From contig CADEHE010000010.1 in assembly GCA_902826775.1 (NCBI GenBank), positions 129,936 to 193,935 on the forward strand: a DNA stretch of 64,000 bases, read 5' to 3'. The notes beneath the pieces were generated by a model that did not search any database, was not told the DNA's origin, and saw only the letters and a program-made list of their open reading frames with translations. The translations under genes and the position numbers were made by a program. This DNA is from an uncultured Pseudomonadota bacterium (GTDB lineage Bacteria > Pseudomonadota > Gammaproteobacteria > Burkholderiales > JALYOK01). Shown here piece after piece: positions 50,392 to 60,953 of the stretch. Positions within the stretch are counted from its first letter, which is position 1; each line of letters starts with the position of its first letter.

Positions 50392-52218
50392 ATGCCAGCA
50401 GAGCGCGTGAGCACGATCGAAGTTTTACCGGACTTGGTCATTAGCCAGATCGCCGCGGGCGAGGTGGTGGAGCGGCCGTCTTCCGCGGTGAAGGAATTGC
50501 TCGAGAACAGCCTCGATGCCGGTGCGAGCAGCGTCGACGTGATGCTTGAAGGCGGCGGCGTCAGGTCCCTGCGCGTGGAAGACGACGGCCGCGGTATCGA
50601 AGCTGGCGAACTGGCTTTGGCGCTGACGCGACATGCCACGAGCAAGATCCATTCGCTGGAAGATTTGGAGCAAGTTGCTAGCCTGGGATTTCGCGGCGAG
50701 GCGCTGGCGAGTATCGCTTCGGTGGCGCATGTGGAAATCCTCAGCCGCACCGCTGGCGCGGCCCATGCGTGGTCGATCCGCGCAAGCGCCGGCAGCGTCG
50801 AAGCGGTGCAGCCCGCCGCGCGCGTGAGCGGTACCACCATCAGCGTGACGGACTTGTACTTCAACACACCGGCGCGGCGCAAGTTTCTCAAGAGCGAGCT
50901 GACCGAGTTTGCTCATTGCGAAGAAGCCTTCAAGCGGATCGCGCTGGCGCGCTGCGGCGTCAGTTTTGGCCTGCAGCACAACGGTAAGCGCGTGCAGACG
51001 CTGCCACGCGCCAGTTTGCGCGAGCGCATTGCCGCAATTCTTGAAGCGCGTGCGAGCTTGAGCCTGGTTGAAGTGCAAGAGGCGAGCGGTCCGATCAGTC
51101 TTAGCGGCTACCTCTCGCTGCCTGCGCAAAGCGCCACTCGTGGCGAACAATATCTTTACGTCAACGGCCGCTTCGTGCGCGACCGCGTGGTGCAGCACGC
51201 AGTGCGCGCCGCTTACCAGGACGTCTTGCATCATCAACACCAGCCAAGCTACGTGCTGTATCTGGAGCTCGATCCTGCGCGCGTGGACGTCAATGTACAC
51301 CCGAGCAAGACCGAAGTCCGCTTTCGCGATGGCCAAGCGATACATCAGTTCGTTTTTCATGCTTTGCAACGGGTATTGGCGCGTCCGCACAGCGCTACGA
51401 TTGCCGCGGGCCCGTCCGCGGCGCAGCTCGATGCGCCGCTGCCGTCGCGCGGGCTGCCGTACGCCGGCTTGCGGCGCTCGCTGGGCGAGAACTTGGCTTT
51501 GCAACTGGGCGAGTGCCAAGCCGCCTATGCGGTCGAGACGCTGCCGGCCGGCGCTGCGGTAGTTGCCGCCGCCGCCGCGCCTGCCAGCGTGCTTGAGACT
51601 CGCATCGAGGTCGAGGCTGCGCCGGCCGATGCGCCCGCGCCGCTAGGTTTCGCCATCGGCCAATTGCTCGGCATTTACATCCTGGCGCAGAACCAGCATG
51701 GGCTGATCGTCGTCGACATGCACGCCGCGCATGAACGCATCGTGTACGAGAGGCTGAAGGCGGCGCAGCAAGCCGGTGGCGTAAGCGCGCAACCGTTGTT
51801 GATCCCGATCAGTTTCAACGCCAGTAGCGCCGAAGTGGCTGGCGTGCACGAGCATCAAGCGGCGTTGCATGCGCTGGGCTTCGAACTGGCGCCCTTATCC
51901 GAATCGAGCGTGGCGGTGCGCGCGGTGCCGGCATTGTTGCGCGACGCCGATGCCGTCGCGTTGGCGCGCGCGGCCCTGGCGGATCTGATGGAGATCGGCA
52001 GCACGCAGGCGCTCACTGCGAAGCAGAACGAACTGCTCGCCACCATGGCATGCCACGGTGCCGTGCGCGCGCATCGGCCGATGAACATCGCGGAGATGAA
52101 TGCGTTATTGCGCGAGATGGAGCGCATCGAGCGCGCCGATCAATGCAATCATGGCCGGCCGACCTGGTTCGCGGTGACGCTCGAAGAGCTGGACCGGATG
52201 TTCATGCGCGGGCGTTAG
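50392..52218 (+). CDS. mutL: DNA mismatch repair protein MutL
   Basis: The 608-residue protein has the N-terminal GHKL ATPase (motifs ELLENSLDAG, DDGRGI, GFRGEALASI) and a C-terminal dimerisation domain with the endonuclease-type motif DMHAAHERIVYE and the later CHGAVRAH and NHGRPTW boxes. These match the nicking MutLs of bacteria lacking MutH, except that the first box has Met in place of Gln (DQHA). It couples mismatch recognition by MutS to strand removal. Codon 50392 (MPAERVSTIE) was chosen as the start; GTG 50407 (MSTIEVLPD) is a close alternative. Its neighbours greB and miaA follow on the same strand. Confidence 0.95.
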   Translation: MPAERVSTIEVLPDLVISQIAAGEVVERPSSAVKELLENSLDAGASSVDVMLEGGGVRSLRVEDDGRGIEAGELALALTRHATSKIHSLEDLEQVASLGFRGEALASIASVAHVEILSRTAGAAHAWSIRASAGSVEAVQPAARVSGTTISVTDLYFNTPARRKFLKSELTEFAHCEEAFKRIALARCGVSFGLQHNGKRVQTLPRASLRERIAAILEARASLSLVEVQEASGPISLSGYLSLPAQSATRGEQYLYVNGRFVRDRVVQHAVRAAYQDVLHHQHQPSYVLYLELDPARVDVNVHPSKTEVRFRDGQAIHQFVFHALQRVLARPHSATIAAGPSAAQLDAPLPSRGLPYAGLRRSLGENLALQLGECQAAYAVETLPAGAAVVAAAAAPASVLETRIEVEAAPADAPAPLGFAIGQLLGIYILAQNQHGLIVVDMHAAHERIVYERLKAAQQAGGVSAQPLLIPISFNASSAEVAGVHEHQAALHALGFELAPLSESSVAVRAVPALLRDADAVALARAALADLMEIGSTQALTAKQNELLATMACHGAVRAHRPMNIAEMNALLREMERIERADQCNHGRPTWFAVTLEELDRMFMRGR

Positions 52219-52290
52219 TTTGGGATACATAGCAGAGGATTGCTCGTATCACAGTGTCCCGTCTTATCACTAGGAACATACTACGGGTCT

Positions 52291-52839
52291 ATGCCAGGTA
52301 AGCCGCTGCCAAACGAAAACCCTAGCGATAGCGAAGACCAACCGCTGCCGGCCGGCGTAAAGAATTACATGACGCCGCAGTGCCACGCGCGCTTGAAGCA
52401 GGAAGCGTTGCAGTTAATCGATCAAGAACGGCCGGTGTTGGTGCAAACCGTGCGCTGGGCCGCAGCCAACGGCGACCGCTCCGAGAACGGCGATTACATT
52501 TACGGCAAGCGCCGTTTGCGCGAGATCGATCGGCGTATTCGTTTTCTCACCAAGCGGCTCGACGACGCGGTGGTAGTCGATCCTGCCGTGCGCGAACACA
52601 CCGATCAAGTATTTTTCGGCGCCAGCGTGCGCGTGTGCGATGAGCAAGGCAACGAAAGCAGCTACAGCATTGTCGGCATTGACGAAGCCGATGCCGCGCG
52701 TGGACGCATCAGTTGGATTTCCCCGTTGGCGCGCGCGTTGCTCAAGCGCAGCGTGGGCGATAGCGTCACGCTGCGCACGCCCGCTGGAGAGCAAACCATC
52801 GCGATCGTCGGCGTCGAATACAAAGCGATAGAGTTGTGA
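52291..52839 (+). CDS. greB: transcription elongation factor GreB
   Basis: A 182-residue protein with an N-terminal coiled coil ([18 protein letters not shown], then [27 protein letters not shown], whose acidic tip stimulates RNA cleavage) and a C-terminal FKBP-like domain ([20 protein letters not shown]). The [14 protein letters not shown] stretch is characteristic of GreB rather than GreA. It rescues backtracked RNA polymerase. ATG 52291 was chosen; a further in-frame extension upstream has no support. It sits between mutL and miaA. Confidence 0.94.
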   Translation: MPGKPLPNENPSDSEDQPLPAGVKNYMTPQCHARLKQEALQLIDQERPVLVQTVRWAAANGDRSENGDYIYGKRRLREIDRRIRFLTKRLDDAVVVDPAVREHTDQVFFGASVRVCDEQGNESSYSIVGIDEADAARGRISWISPLARALLKRSVGDSVTLRTPAGEQTIAIVGVEYKAIEL

Positions 52840-52885
52840 GCGAGGGCCGCGCCATGAGCATAGCCGCTCAGCTCGGCGCCTTGCG

Positions 52886-53827
52886 ATGAAGCAAGCACCG
52901 GCGATTTTCTTGCTCGGGCCGACGGCGGCGGGCAAGAGCGATATCGCGGTGGGGCTGGCGCAGCGCTTCGGCGCCGAGATCGTCAGTATTGATTCGGCGT
53001 TGATCTATCGCGGCATGAACGTCGGCACGGCCAAGCCCGATGCGACGGTACGCGCGCGCGTTGCCCATCATTTGATCGATATCGTCGAGCCCACCGAGCA
53101 CTACTCGGCGGGGCAATTTCGCCGCGATGCATTGGCAGCGATGCGGCACATCACCGCGCACGGCTCGATACCGCTGATCGTGGGCGGAACTATGATGTAC
53201 TACAAGGCGCTGACTCAAGGTTTGCACGAATTACCGCAAGCCGATGCGCGGCTGCGCGCGCAGTTAGAGGCGCGCGCGCGCGCCGAGGGTTGGCCCGCGC
53301 TGCATGCGGAACTCGCGCGCGTGGACGCAGCGAGCGCGCAGCGCTTGCCGCCAACCGATGCGCAGCGCATTCAGCGCGCGTTGGAAATCTTTTACACCAC
53401 CGGCACGCCCTGGTCGGTCCTCGTCGCGCAAGCGCGGGCGCAGCCGCTGCCGTACCGCGCCACGGCGTGTGCTTTGGCGCCGCGTGACGGCGAGCGGGCA
53501 CGGCTGCATGAGCGTATCGCACAGCGCTTCGATGCAATGCTCGCTGCCGGATTGGTGCAAGAGGTGATTGCATTGCGCCGCCGCTATGCGCTAAGCGCCG
53601 CCCTGCCGTCTATGCGCTGCGTCGGGTATCGCCAAGTATGGGAACATCTCGAAGGCGCTTACACGCAGTCAGAATTGCGCGAAAAAGGCATTGCCGCGAC
53701 GCGACAACTGGCGAAGCGGCAGCTTACGTGGCTGCGTTCCCTACCGGCGGTGGCGCGCTTTGATTGCTTTGCTTCCGACGTGGAGCCGCAGCTTGAGGCG
53801 CACCTGCAACGGTTTTTGCAGTGGTAA
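52886..53827 (+). CDS. miaA: tRNA dimethylallyltransferase
   Basis: The 313-residue enzyme adds a dimethylallyl group to A37 of tRNAs reading UNN codons. It has the P-loop [11 protein letters not shown], the [16 protein letters not shown] segment that holds the target base, [15 protein letters not shown], and the C-terminal [10 protein letters not shown]. The length is normal. It follows greB with a 46-bp gap and converges on xseA. Confidence 0.96.
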   Translation: MKQAPAIFLLGPTAAGKSDIAVGLAQRFGAEIVSIDSALIYRGMNVGTAKPDATVRARVAHHLIDIVEPTEHYSAGQFRRDALAAMRHITAHGSIPLIVGGTMMYYKALTQGLHELPQADARLRAQLEARARAEGWPALHAELARVDAASAQRLPPTDAQRIQRALEIFYTTGTPWSVLVAQARAQPLPYRATACALAPRDGERARLHERIAQRFDAMLAAGLVQEVIALRRRYALSAALPSMRCVGYRQVWEHLEGAYTQSELREKGIAATRQLAKRQLTWLRSLPAVARFDCFASDVEPQLEAHLQRFLQW

Positions 53828-53868
53828 TGAAGGTCGACGCAGCTGAGGCACGCCGCCCCGCCGAGGGC

Positions 53869-55302
53869 TCAACTCGGTGCGGACGGGTCCGGCGCAAGGG
53901 TAACGTTGACTTCGATATCGCCCTGAGCGAGCTGCAGCGCAAGGCGTTCTCGGAACGAAACTTCGTGCGCCGCGCGCACCACGGTGCCATCGACCTTGCG
54001 TGCAATGCTGTAGCCGCGCTCGAGCACGGCTTGCGGATTCAAGTGAGCCAGGTTGGAGCCGAGCGTTTGCAAGCGCGCCTCATGCCGCGCCATTTGCTGC
54101 GCGGCACGCGCGCGCAGCCGCTGGCATAGGCGCGCAAGATGGTGCGCGCGCGGCAGCAGCGGCGGCGCGGCGCGCTGCCAATGCAGGCTGGCCTGGTGTG
54201 TTTGCCAGGCGCAGCGCTCCAGTTGCTGCGCTGCCGCTTGGCTCATACGACGGGCCAGTTGTTGCAGCAAGTCGGTCTGTTGCGCCAGCCGCTCGCGCGG
54301 ATGGATCAGACGCCGCTGCAGCAAGTCGAGCGTTTGCATCGCGTTCTCAAGCGAGCGGCGCGAAGCGCGCTGCAGCCGGTGCGAGAATTGTTCGATGCTG
54401 CGCCGCAGTTCGGCACCATCGGGGCTGGCAAGCTGCGCCGCGGCAGTGGGTGTCGGTGCGCGCGCATCAGCGACAAAATCGGCGATAGTGAAATCGGTTT
54501 CGTGACCGACACCGGAGATCACCGGGATGCGGCTGGCGGCAATGGCGCGCGCCACAACCTCTTCGTTGAAGCACCAAAGATCTTCGAAGCTGCCGCCGCC
54601 GCGGCACAGCAACAGCACGTCGCATTCCGCGCGCGCGTTGGCGCGTTGCAATGCGGCCACAATCTGACCGGCGGCAGCTTCGCCCTGCACCAGAGTGGGG
54701 TAAATGATGGTGTCAATATGCGCGGCGCGCCGGCGCAATGTGGTCAGCACATCGCGCAACGCTGCTGCTGCCGTCGACGTGATGATGCCGATGCTGCGTG
54801 GAAACGGCGGTAACGCGCGCTTGCGCTCGCTTTCGAACAAGCCTTCCACGAGCAGTTTCGCCTTTAGCTTGGCGAAGCGTTCGTACAATGCGCCGACGCC
54901 AGCGCGGCGCATATTATCGACGCCGAGCTGAAATTCACCGCGCGCCTCGTACAGTGTCGCCAAGGCAAAGACTTCGACCGCCATGCCGTCGGCAGGGGTC
55001 CAGCCAAGCAGCATGTTGCGCGCGCGGAACATGGCGCAACGCACTTGCGCTTGCGCATCCTTCAACGAGAAGTACCAGTGACCGGAAGCCGCGCGGGTGA
55101 AGTTCGAAACTTCACCGCGCACCCACATCGGCGCGAAAGAACCCTCCAAGATGCGCCTGGCGCGCTGATTCAGCGCACTCACCGTGATAATCTCCGCGCC
55201 CGGCGCGGGTCTCAGCAATGCTTGCTGGAAGTTATCCTCCGTTTCGGCGCCAACGCTGGCAATTAGCGCGCCAGGCTTGCTTTCCCCTGGGGGAGAATTC
55301 AT
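53869..55302 (-). CDS. xseA: exodeoxyribonuclease VII large subunit
   Basis: The 477-residue subunit has an N-terminal OB fold (ITVSALNQRARRILEGSF, WVRGEVSNFTRAASGHWYFSLKD), a catalytic core (GIITSTAAAALRDVLTTL, CRGGGSFEDLWCFNEE, SGVGHETDFTIADFVAD) and a long coiled-coil C-terminal half rich in Arg/Gln. It degrades single-stranded DNA with XseB, whose gene is not in this window. ATG 55302 gives an N-terminus MNSPPGE some 45 residues before the OB fold; the upstream frame is non-coding. Confidence 0.95.
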   Translation of the reverse strand: MNSPPGESKPGALIASVGAETEDNFQQALLRPAPGAEIITVSALNQRARRILEGSFAPMWVRGEVSNFTRAASGHWYFSLKDAQAQVRCAMFRARNMLLGWTPADGMAVEVFALATLYEARGEFQLGVDNMRRAGVGALYERFAKLKAKLLVEGLFESERKRALPPFPRSIGIITSTAAAALRDVLTTLRRRAAHIDTIIYPTLVQGEAAAGQIVAALQRANARAECDVLLLCRGGGSFEDLWCFNEEVVARAIAASRIPVISGVGHETDFTIADFVADARAPTPTAAAQLASPDGAELRRSIEQFSHRLQRASRRSLENAMQTLDLLQRRLIHPRERLAQQTDLLQQLARRMSQAAAQQLERCAWQTHQASLHWQRAAPPLLPRAHHLARLCQRLRARAAQQMARHEARLQTLGSNLAHLNPQAVLERGYSIARKVDGTVVRAAHEVSFRERLALQLAQGDIEVNVTLAPDPSAPS

Positions 55303-55689
55303 AACTATCTGATCTCGTTGATAAAAGACAATTTGGTTAAATTTTGACCGGTGCAAGAAAAGCCCTTGCAGAAGCACGACTTAGGCGTTGTATAGGCAAG
55401 ATATTAACAACGTTATCCACAGAGTTTGTGGACAAGGATAGCGTTGCCAAAGTGCGTGGATGTCGTGACGAAACGCGCCGTCGCGCCATTCATATGACTT
55501 CTACGCTTGCGCCGCGCCCAGCGCCAACTGCACGCGCGGAATTTTCGAGAACAGGATCGCTGAGCGGCACGCATGCAACTCAATGGAGCGCCAAATGATG
55601 CGGCATGACTGTTGCCGCAAGTCAACTCTTGTGGAAAGCTGGGGGGCACGTTACATTGGCGCCCGTTCGCGACGACCCACCATCAACTA
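55303..55689. other. intergenic region xseA / exbB
   Basis: 387 bp between divergent genes. It contains a pair of inverted DnaA-box-like sequences at 55413-55435 and AT-rich flanks (55305-55410). No gene is recognised; the open frames here lack coding character. Confidence 0.4.
55413..55435. promoter_or_regulatory. two inverted DnaA-box-like sequences
   Basis: TTATCCACA is an exact DnaA box, and TGTGGACAA (complement TTGTCCACA) is a second with one change; they face each other across 5 bases. The pair could bind DnaA or simply form a hairpin in a transcript. No dnaA or dnaN gene is near, so this is not evidence for oriC. Confidence 0.45.
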
Positions 55690-56295
55690 GTGCTGAATAT
55701 CGTTCAAGCGGCAGGCTGGCCGATTTGGCCTCTCATCATTTGCTCTATTGTCGCATTGGCGATTATCGTCGAGCGCTTCGTTTCTTTGCGCAACAAAGTT
55801 GTGGCTCCGGCCGAATTGCTCGGTCAAGTGAAACAAGAGTATGTGCAGCAAGGCGTGAGCAACGACATGCTGAACCGCTTGGCGCGCAATTCCTTGCTTG
55901 GGCGGGTGTTTGCCGCCGGTCTCTACAATGTCAACAGTTCGCGCGAAGTCATGCGCGAGTCGATCGAAGAAGCGGGACGCGCCAGTTTGCTCGAGATGGG
56001 GCGCTTCCTCACTTCGCTGGGCACCATCGCCACCATAGCGCCGTTGCTCGGGTTGCTCGGCACCGTAGTGGGGCTAATCGAAATCTTTGGCGCGGGGCAG
56101 GGTACCGGCAGCCCGGAAAAGCTGGCGCATGGAATTTCCGTCGCGCTCTACAACACCGCGTTCGGCTTGATCGTCGCGATTCCGAGCATGATTTTTTATC
56201 GCTACTTTCGCGCACGCGTCGAGGCCTTGGTGGTAACTATGGAGCAGCAAGCCATCAAGTTAGTCGAGATCGCGCACGGGGAGCGGCGCGCTTAG
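55690..56295 (+). CDS. exbB: ExbB/TolQ-family proton channel protein
   Basis: The 201-residue inner-membrane protein has three TM helices (about 10-30, 110-135 and 155-180) and the TLGTIATIAPLLGLLGTVVGLI core that forms the proton path of the ExbB/TolQ/MotA family. With ExbD it powers TonB- or Tol-like energy transfer to the outer membrane. GTG 55690 begins MLNIVQAAGWPIWPL, the usual start. It is followed 20 bp later by exbD. No tonB is near, so the energised partner is elsewhere. Confidence 0.92.
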   Translation: MLNIVQAAGWPIWPLIICSIVALAIIVERFVSLRNKVVAPAELLGQVKQEYVQQGVSNDMLNRLARNSLLGRVFAAGLYNVNSSREVMRESIEEAGRASLLEMGRFLTSLGTIATIAPLLGLLGTVVGLIEIFGAGQGTGSPEKLAHGISVALYNTAFGLIVAIPSMIFYRYFRARVEALVVTMEQQAIKLVEIAHGERRA

Positions 56296-56315
56296 TGGCC
56301 GGGACTTAGCCAGCG

Positions 56316-56741
56316 ATGAACTTTCAGCGCGGGCGCACGCGCGAGGAGCCGGATATCAATCTGATCCCGCTCATCGATGTGCTGCTGGTTATCCTGATAT
56401 TTCTGCTGGTCAGCACCACTTATTCTAAGTATCAGGAATTGCAGATCAATCTGCCGCAGGCGCAGGGCGAGCAGGCGGTGGCCAAGCCGAACATCATCAG
56501 CGTCGGCGTCGATGTCGAAGGCCGCTATACGGTGAATGGGCAATTGGTCAGCTTTTCCGATGTGACCGGATTAGCCGAGCAACTTAAGCTCGCCGCACGC
56601 GGCACGGCGGAGCCGGTGATCGCCATCGGCGCCGACTCCGGCGCCACGCATCAGTCGGTGGTCAATATCATGGCTGCGGCGCGCCAGGCCGGCTTTACTC
56701 ATATCACCTTCGAAACGCAGACTCCGACCGCCGGCAAGTAA
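56316..56741 (+). CDS. exbD: ExbD/TolR-family protein
   Basis: The 141-residue protein has one N-terminal TM helix with the proton-binding Asp in INLIPLIDVLLVILIFLL and a periplasmic domain (about 45-141). It pairs with ExbB. The gene lies 20 bp after exbB and 22 bp before lpxK, so the whole set exbB-exbD-lpxK-Trm112 is likely one operon, an arrangement known from many Betaproteobacteria. Confidence 0.93.
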   Translation: MNFQRGRTREEPDINLIPLIDVLLVILIFLLVSTTYSKYQELQINLPQAQGEQAVAKPNIISVGVDVEGRYTVNGQLVSFSDVTGLAEQLKLAARGTAEPVIAIGADSGATHQSVVNIMAAARQAGFTHITFETQTPTAGK

Positions 56742-56763
56742 GCCGGTATCGCCTGAGTGCGCC

Positions 56764-57774
56764 ATGCTCGCTTCCTGGTTTGAGCATCAATGGACGCGCT
56801 TCAGCGCTTGGCAGATCGTGCTGCAGCCGCTGGCTTGGGTGTTCAAAGTCATTACAGCGGTGCGGCGCCTGCTTTATCGCGCCGGCATACGAGGCGTGCA
56901 GCGCTTGCCGGTGCCGGTGGTGATCGTCGGCAATATTACCGTTGGCGGCACCGGCAAGACCCCGCTTACGATATGGCTGGCGCAGCAACTGCGCGAGCGC
57001 GGCATGCAACCGGGAATCGTCAGCCGCGGCTATGGCGGCGCGTGCGCAGTGCCGCGTGCGGTAAACGTCGATAGCGACGCTGCCAGCGTTGGCGACGAAG
57101 CGTTGCTGTTGGCGCAGCGCAGCGCATGTCCGGTATGGGCCGGCGCCGATCGCGTGGCAACGGCGCGCGCGCTGTTGCGCGCGCAGCCGCAATGCGACCT
57201 TATCCTTGCCGACGACGGCCTGCAACACTACGCTTTAGCGCGCGATGTCGAAGTAGCCGTGGTCGACGCACAGCGCGCGTTCGGCAATGGCTGCTTATTG
57301 CCGGCTGGACCGCTGCGCGAGCCAGTGAGACGTTTGGATGCGGTGCATGCGGTGGTGGTTAACGGCGAGGCCCTGCCTCTCGGCGTGGGCGCGCCGCAGT
57401 TTCGCATGGACTTGGTCGGCAGCGCGGCGAAGCCGCTGCGCGGCGGCGCGGCGCTCGCGCTCGAGTCATGGCGCGGCCGGCGCGTTCACGCCGTGGCCGG
57501 TATCGGCAATCCGCGGCGCTTCTTCGATGATCTGCGCGCATGCGGCCTCGAACTGGTGGAGCACGCGTTCCGCGATCACCACGCATTTACCGCGCAAGAT
57601 CTAAATTTCGGCGACGATGCGCCGGTGCTGATGACGGAAAAGGATGCAGTAAAATGCCAGGCCTTCGCTCAATCGAACTGGTTCGTGCGGCCGGTGCAGG
57701 CGCAAGTGCAAGCCGGTTTGGCGGAGCTTATTTTCGATCGTGTGAGGCGCCGCCATGGACCCGAGACTGTTTGA
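56764..57774 (+). CDS. lpxK: tetraacyldisaccharide 4'-kinase
   Basis: The 336-residue membrane-associated kinase phosphorylates the 4' position of lipid A precursor. It has an N-terminal hydrophobic helix (about 15-35), the P-loop-like [15 protein letters not shown], the VSRGYGG strand, and [19 protein letters not shown] with catalytic acids. The length is normal for the family. Its last 20 bp overlap the small Trm112-type gene. Confidence 0.95.
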   Translation: MLASWFEHQWTRFSAWQIVLQPLAWVFKVITAVRRLLYRAGIRGVQRLPVPVVIVGNITVGGTGKTPLTIWLAQQLRERGMQPGIVSRGYGGACAVPRAVNVDSDAASVGDEALLLAQRSACPVWAGADRVATARALLRAQPQCDLILADDGLQHYALARDVEVAVVDAQRAFGNGCLLPAGPLREPVRRLDAVHAVVVNGEALPLGVGAPQFRMDLVGSAAKPLRGGAALALESWRGRRVHAVAGIGNPRRFFDDLRACGLELVEHAFRDHHAFTAQDLNFGDDAPVLMTEKDAVKCQAFAQSNWFVRPVQAQVQAGLAELIFDRVRRRHGPETV

Positions 57775-57934
57775 AATTCTAGTGTGCCCGTTGTGCAAGG
57801 GTCCGCTGCAACACCGCAAAGTCGAGCACGAATTGATCTGCAAGCCATGCCGCTTGGCCTACCCGATTCGCGACGACATTCCGGTGATGCTCGAGGACGA
57901 GGCGCGCAAGCTGGCCGTCGCGGAAGAGGTCTGA
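57755..57934 (+). CDS. Trm112 family protein (YcaR-like)
   Basis: A 59-residue zinc-ribbon-like protein read directly from the sequence, starting ATG 57755 inside the end of lpxK. It carries [10 protein letters not shown] and [21 protein letters not shown], the four cysteines and IRD-IPVML end of the family. Its eukaryotic relatives activate methyltransferases; the bacterial role is unproven. It is conserved between lpxK and kdsB. Confidence 0.92.
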   Translation: MDPRLFEILVCPLCKGPLQHRKVEHELICKPCRLAYPIRDDIPVMLEDEARKLAVAEEV

Positions 57935-58045
57935 CGCGGGTAGCGCGGTGAAGCGCGGCGTCATAGATACTCTACAGAGAGTATTCCAGTTGATCCCTTA
58001 AATCCTTACTGATCGAACAATACTCTCGCTATTTGAATCTTAACC

Positions 58046-59502
<1,457 letters not shown>

Positions 59503-59570
59503 AGCCTGCCGCCCGCCTCTTGCGGGCGAATGTCATGCACGCAAACAGGGGTACAACGAAGTCTCAAGCT

Positions 59571-60836
59571 ATGGCCAAACCGAAGAATGCACTTTATGCA
59601 CAATCCGGCGGTGTCACCGCCGTCATCAACGCTTCGGCGTGCGGCGTCATCGAAACCGCGCGCAAGCACAAGGATAAAATCGGCAAGGTGTACGCTGGGC
59701 GCGACGGCATCGTCGGCGCACTGCTGGAGGACTTGATCGATACCGGCAAGGAATCCGCCGCGAGCATCCGCGCATTGCGCCATACGCCAAGCGGCGCGTT
59801 CGGGTCGGCGCGCTACAAGTTAAAGGGCCTGGAAGAGAGCAAGGCGCAGTACGAGCGCTTAGTGCAGATCTTCAAAGCGCACAGCATCGGCTACTTCTTC
59901 TACAACGGCGGTGGCGATTCGCAGGACACCGCATGGAAGGTGTCGCAGATCAGCGAGAAGATGGGCTATCCGGTGATCTGTGTGGGTGTGCCGAAAACCG
60001 TCGATAACGATTTGCCGATCACCGATTGCTGTCCCGGTTTTGGCTCGGTCGCGAAGTATGTCGCCACCTCGATCCGCGAAGCCGGCTTAGACGTCGCTTC
60101 GATGGCCAAGACTTCGACCAAAGTATTCATACTCGAAGTCATGGGCCGGCATGCCGGTTGGATAACCGCGGCGTGCGGGCTGGCGGCGGAACAAGACGGC
60201 GATGCGCCGCATATTCTGCTCCTGCCCGAGATCAAGTTCGATCAGGAAAAGTTCATCGCTAAAGTCGATGCGACGGTGAAAAAGTACGGTCATTGCGTCG
60301 TGGCCGTGTCGGAAGGCTTGCAGACCAGCGACGGTAAGTTTTTGTCCGAATCGGGTTTGCGCGATGCCTTCGGGCACGCCCAGTTGGGCGGGGTCGCGCC
60401 GGTGATTGCCAACCTGGTGAAAGACAAACTCAAGCTTAAGTATCACTGGGCCGTGGCAGATTACTTGCAGCGCGCGGCACGCCATATCGCTTCGAAAACC
60501 GATGTCGAGCAAGCTTACGCTTGCGGCAAGGCAGCCGTGGAGTTCGCGCTCAAGGGGCACAACGCCGTCATGCCGACTATCGTGCGCGCCTCCGACAAGC
60601 CGTACAAATGGAAGATCGGCATGACCAAGTTGGAGGACGTGGCGAACAAAGAGAAAATGCTGCCGCGCGACTACATCACTGCGGACGGGTTCGGCATTAC
60701 GGCGAAGTGCCGCAGGTACTTGGCGCCGCTCATCGGCGGTGAGGACTATCCGCCGTTCAAGGGCGGACTGCCGCAATATGCGCGCTTGAAGAAAATCGCT
60801 GTACCCAAAAAATTGAATATAGAGTTTAAGGTATAA
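59571..60836 (+). CDS. pfp: 6-phosphofructokinase, pyrophosphate-dependent type
   Basis: The 421-residue glycolytic enzyme has the PFK family signatures NGGGDSQDTAWK (113-123) and PKTVDND (141-147). Asp116, where ATP-dependent enzymes have Gly, and Lys142 in PKT, where they have Gly in PGT, are the known markers for pyrophosphate as phosphate donor. MGRHAGWITA binds the sugar. It should reversibly phosphorylate fructose 6-phosphate with PPi. ATG 59571 (MAKPKNALYA) was chosen; an extension to 59520 is non-conserved. The next gene makes a PPi-driven proton pump, so PPi is a shared currency here. Confidence 0.93.
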   Translation: MAKPKNALYAQSGGVTAVINASACGVIETARKHKDKIGKVYAGRDGIVGALLEDLIDTGKESAASIRALRHTPSGAFGSARYKLKGLEESKAQYERLVQIFKAHSIGYFFYNGGGDSQDTAWKVSQISEKMGYPVICVGVPKTVDNDLPITDCCPGFGSVAKYVATSIREAGLDVASMAKTSTKVFILEVMGRHAGWITAACGLAAEQDGDAPHILLLPEIKFDQEKFIAKVDATVKKYGHCVVAVSEGLQTSDGKFLSESGLRDAFGHAQLGGVAPVIANLVKDKLKLKYHWAVADYLQRAARHIASKTDVEQAYACGKAAVEFALKGHNAVMPTIVRASDKPYKWKIGMTKLEDVANKEKMLPRDYITADGFGITAKCRRYLAPLIGGEDYPPFKGGLPQYARLKKIAVPKKLNIEFKV

Positions 60837-60837
60837 T

Positions 60838-60868
60838 CTCAAGAGCGGCTTACAGTATAGGTCTTGAG
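60838..60868. other. 7-bp stem hairpin between pfp and hppA
   Basis: CTCAAGA and TCTTGAG form a 7-bp stem around a 17-base loop just after the pfp stop. There is no T-run, so it is not a classical terminator; it may slow transcription or act in the hppA leader. Confidence 0.35.
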
Positions 60869-60953
60869 GTTATCCTAATTGTAGTATATGCGCGCCTGCG
60901 GCGCTGTCCGCGGCGTGTAGGCCAACACAAGCTTTCATCACCTGGGAGAAAAC

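Noticed and set aside
55413..55435. Origin of replication
   Set aside because: Only two DnaA-like boxes are present and no dnaA, dnaN, gidA or parAB gene is near.
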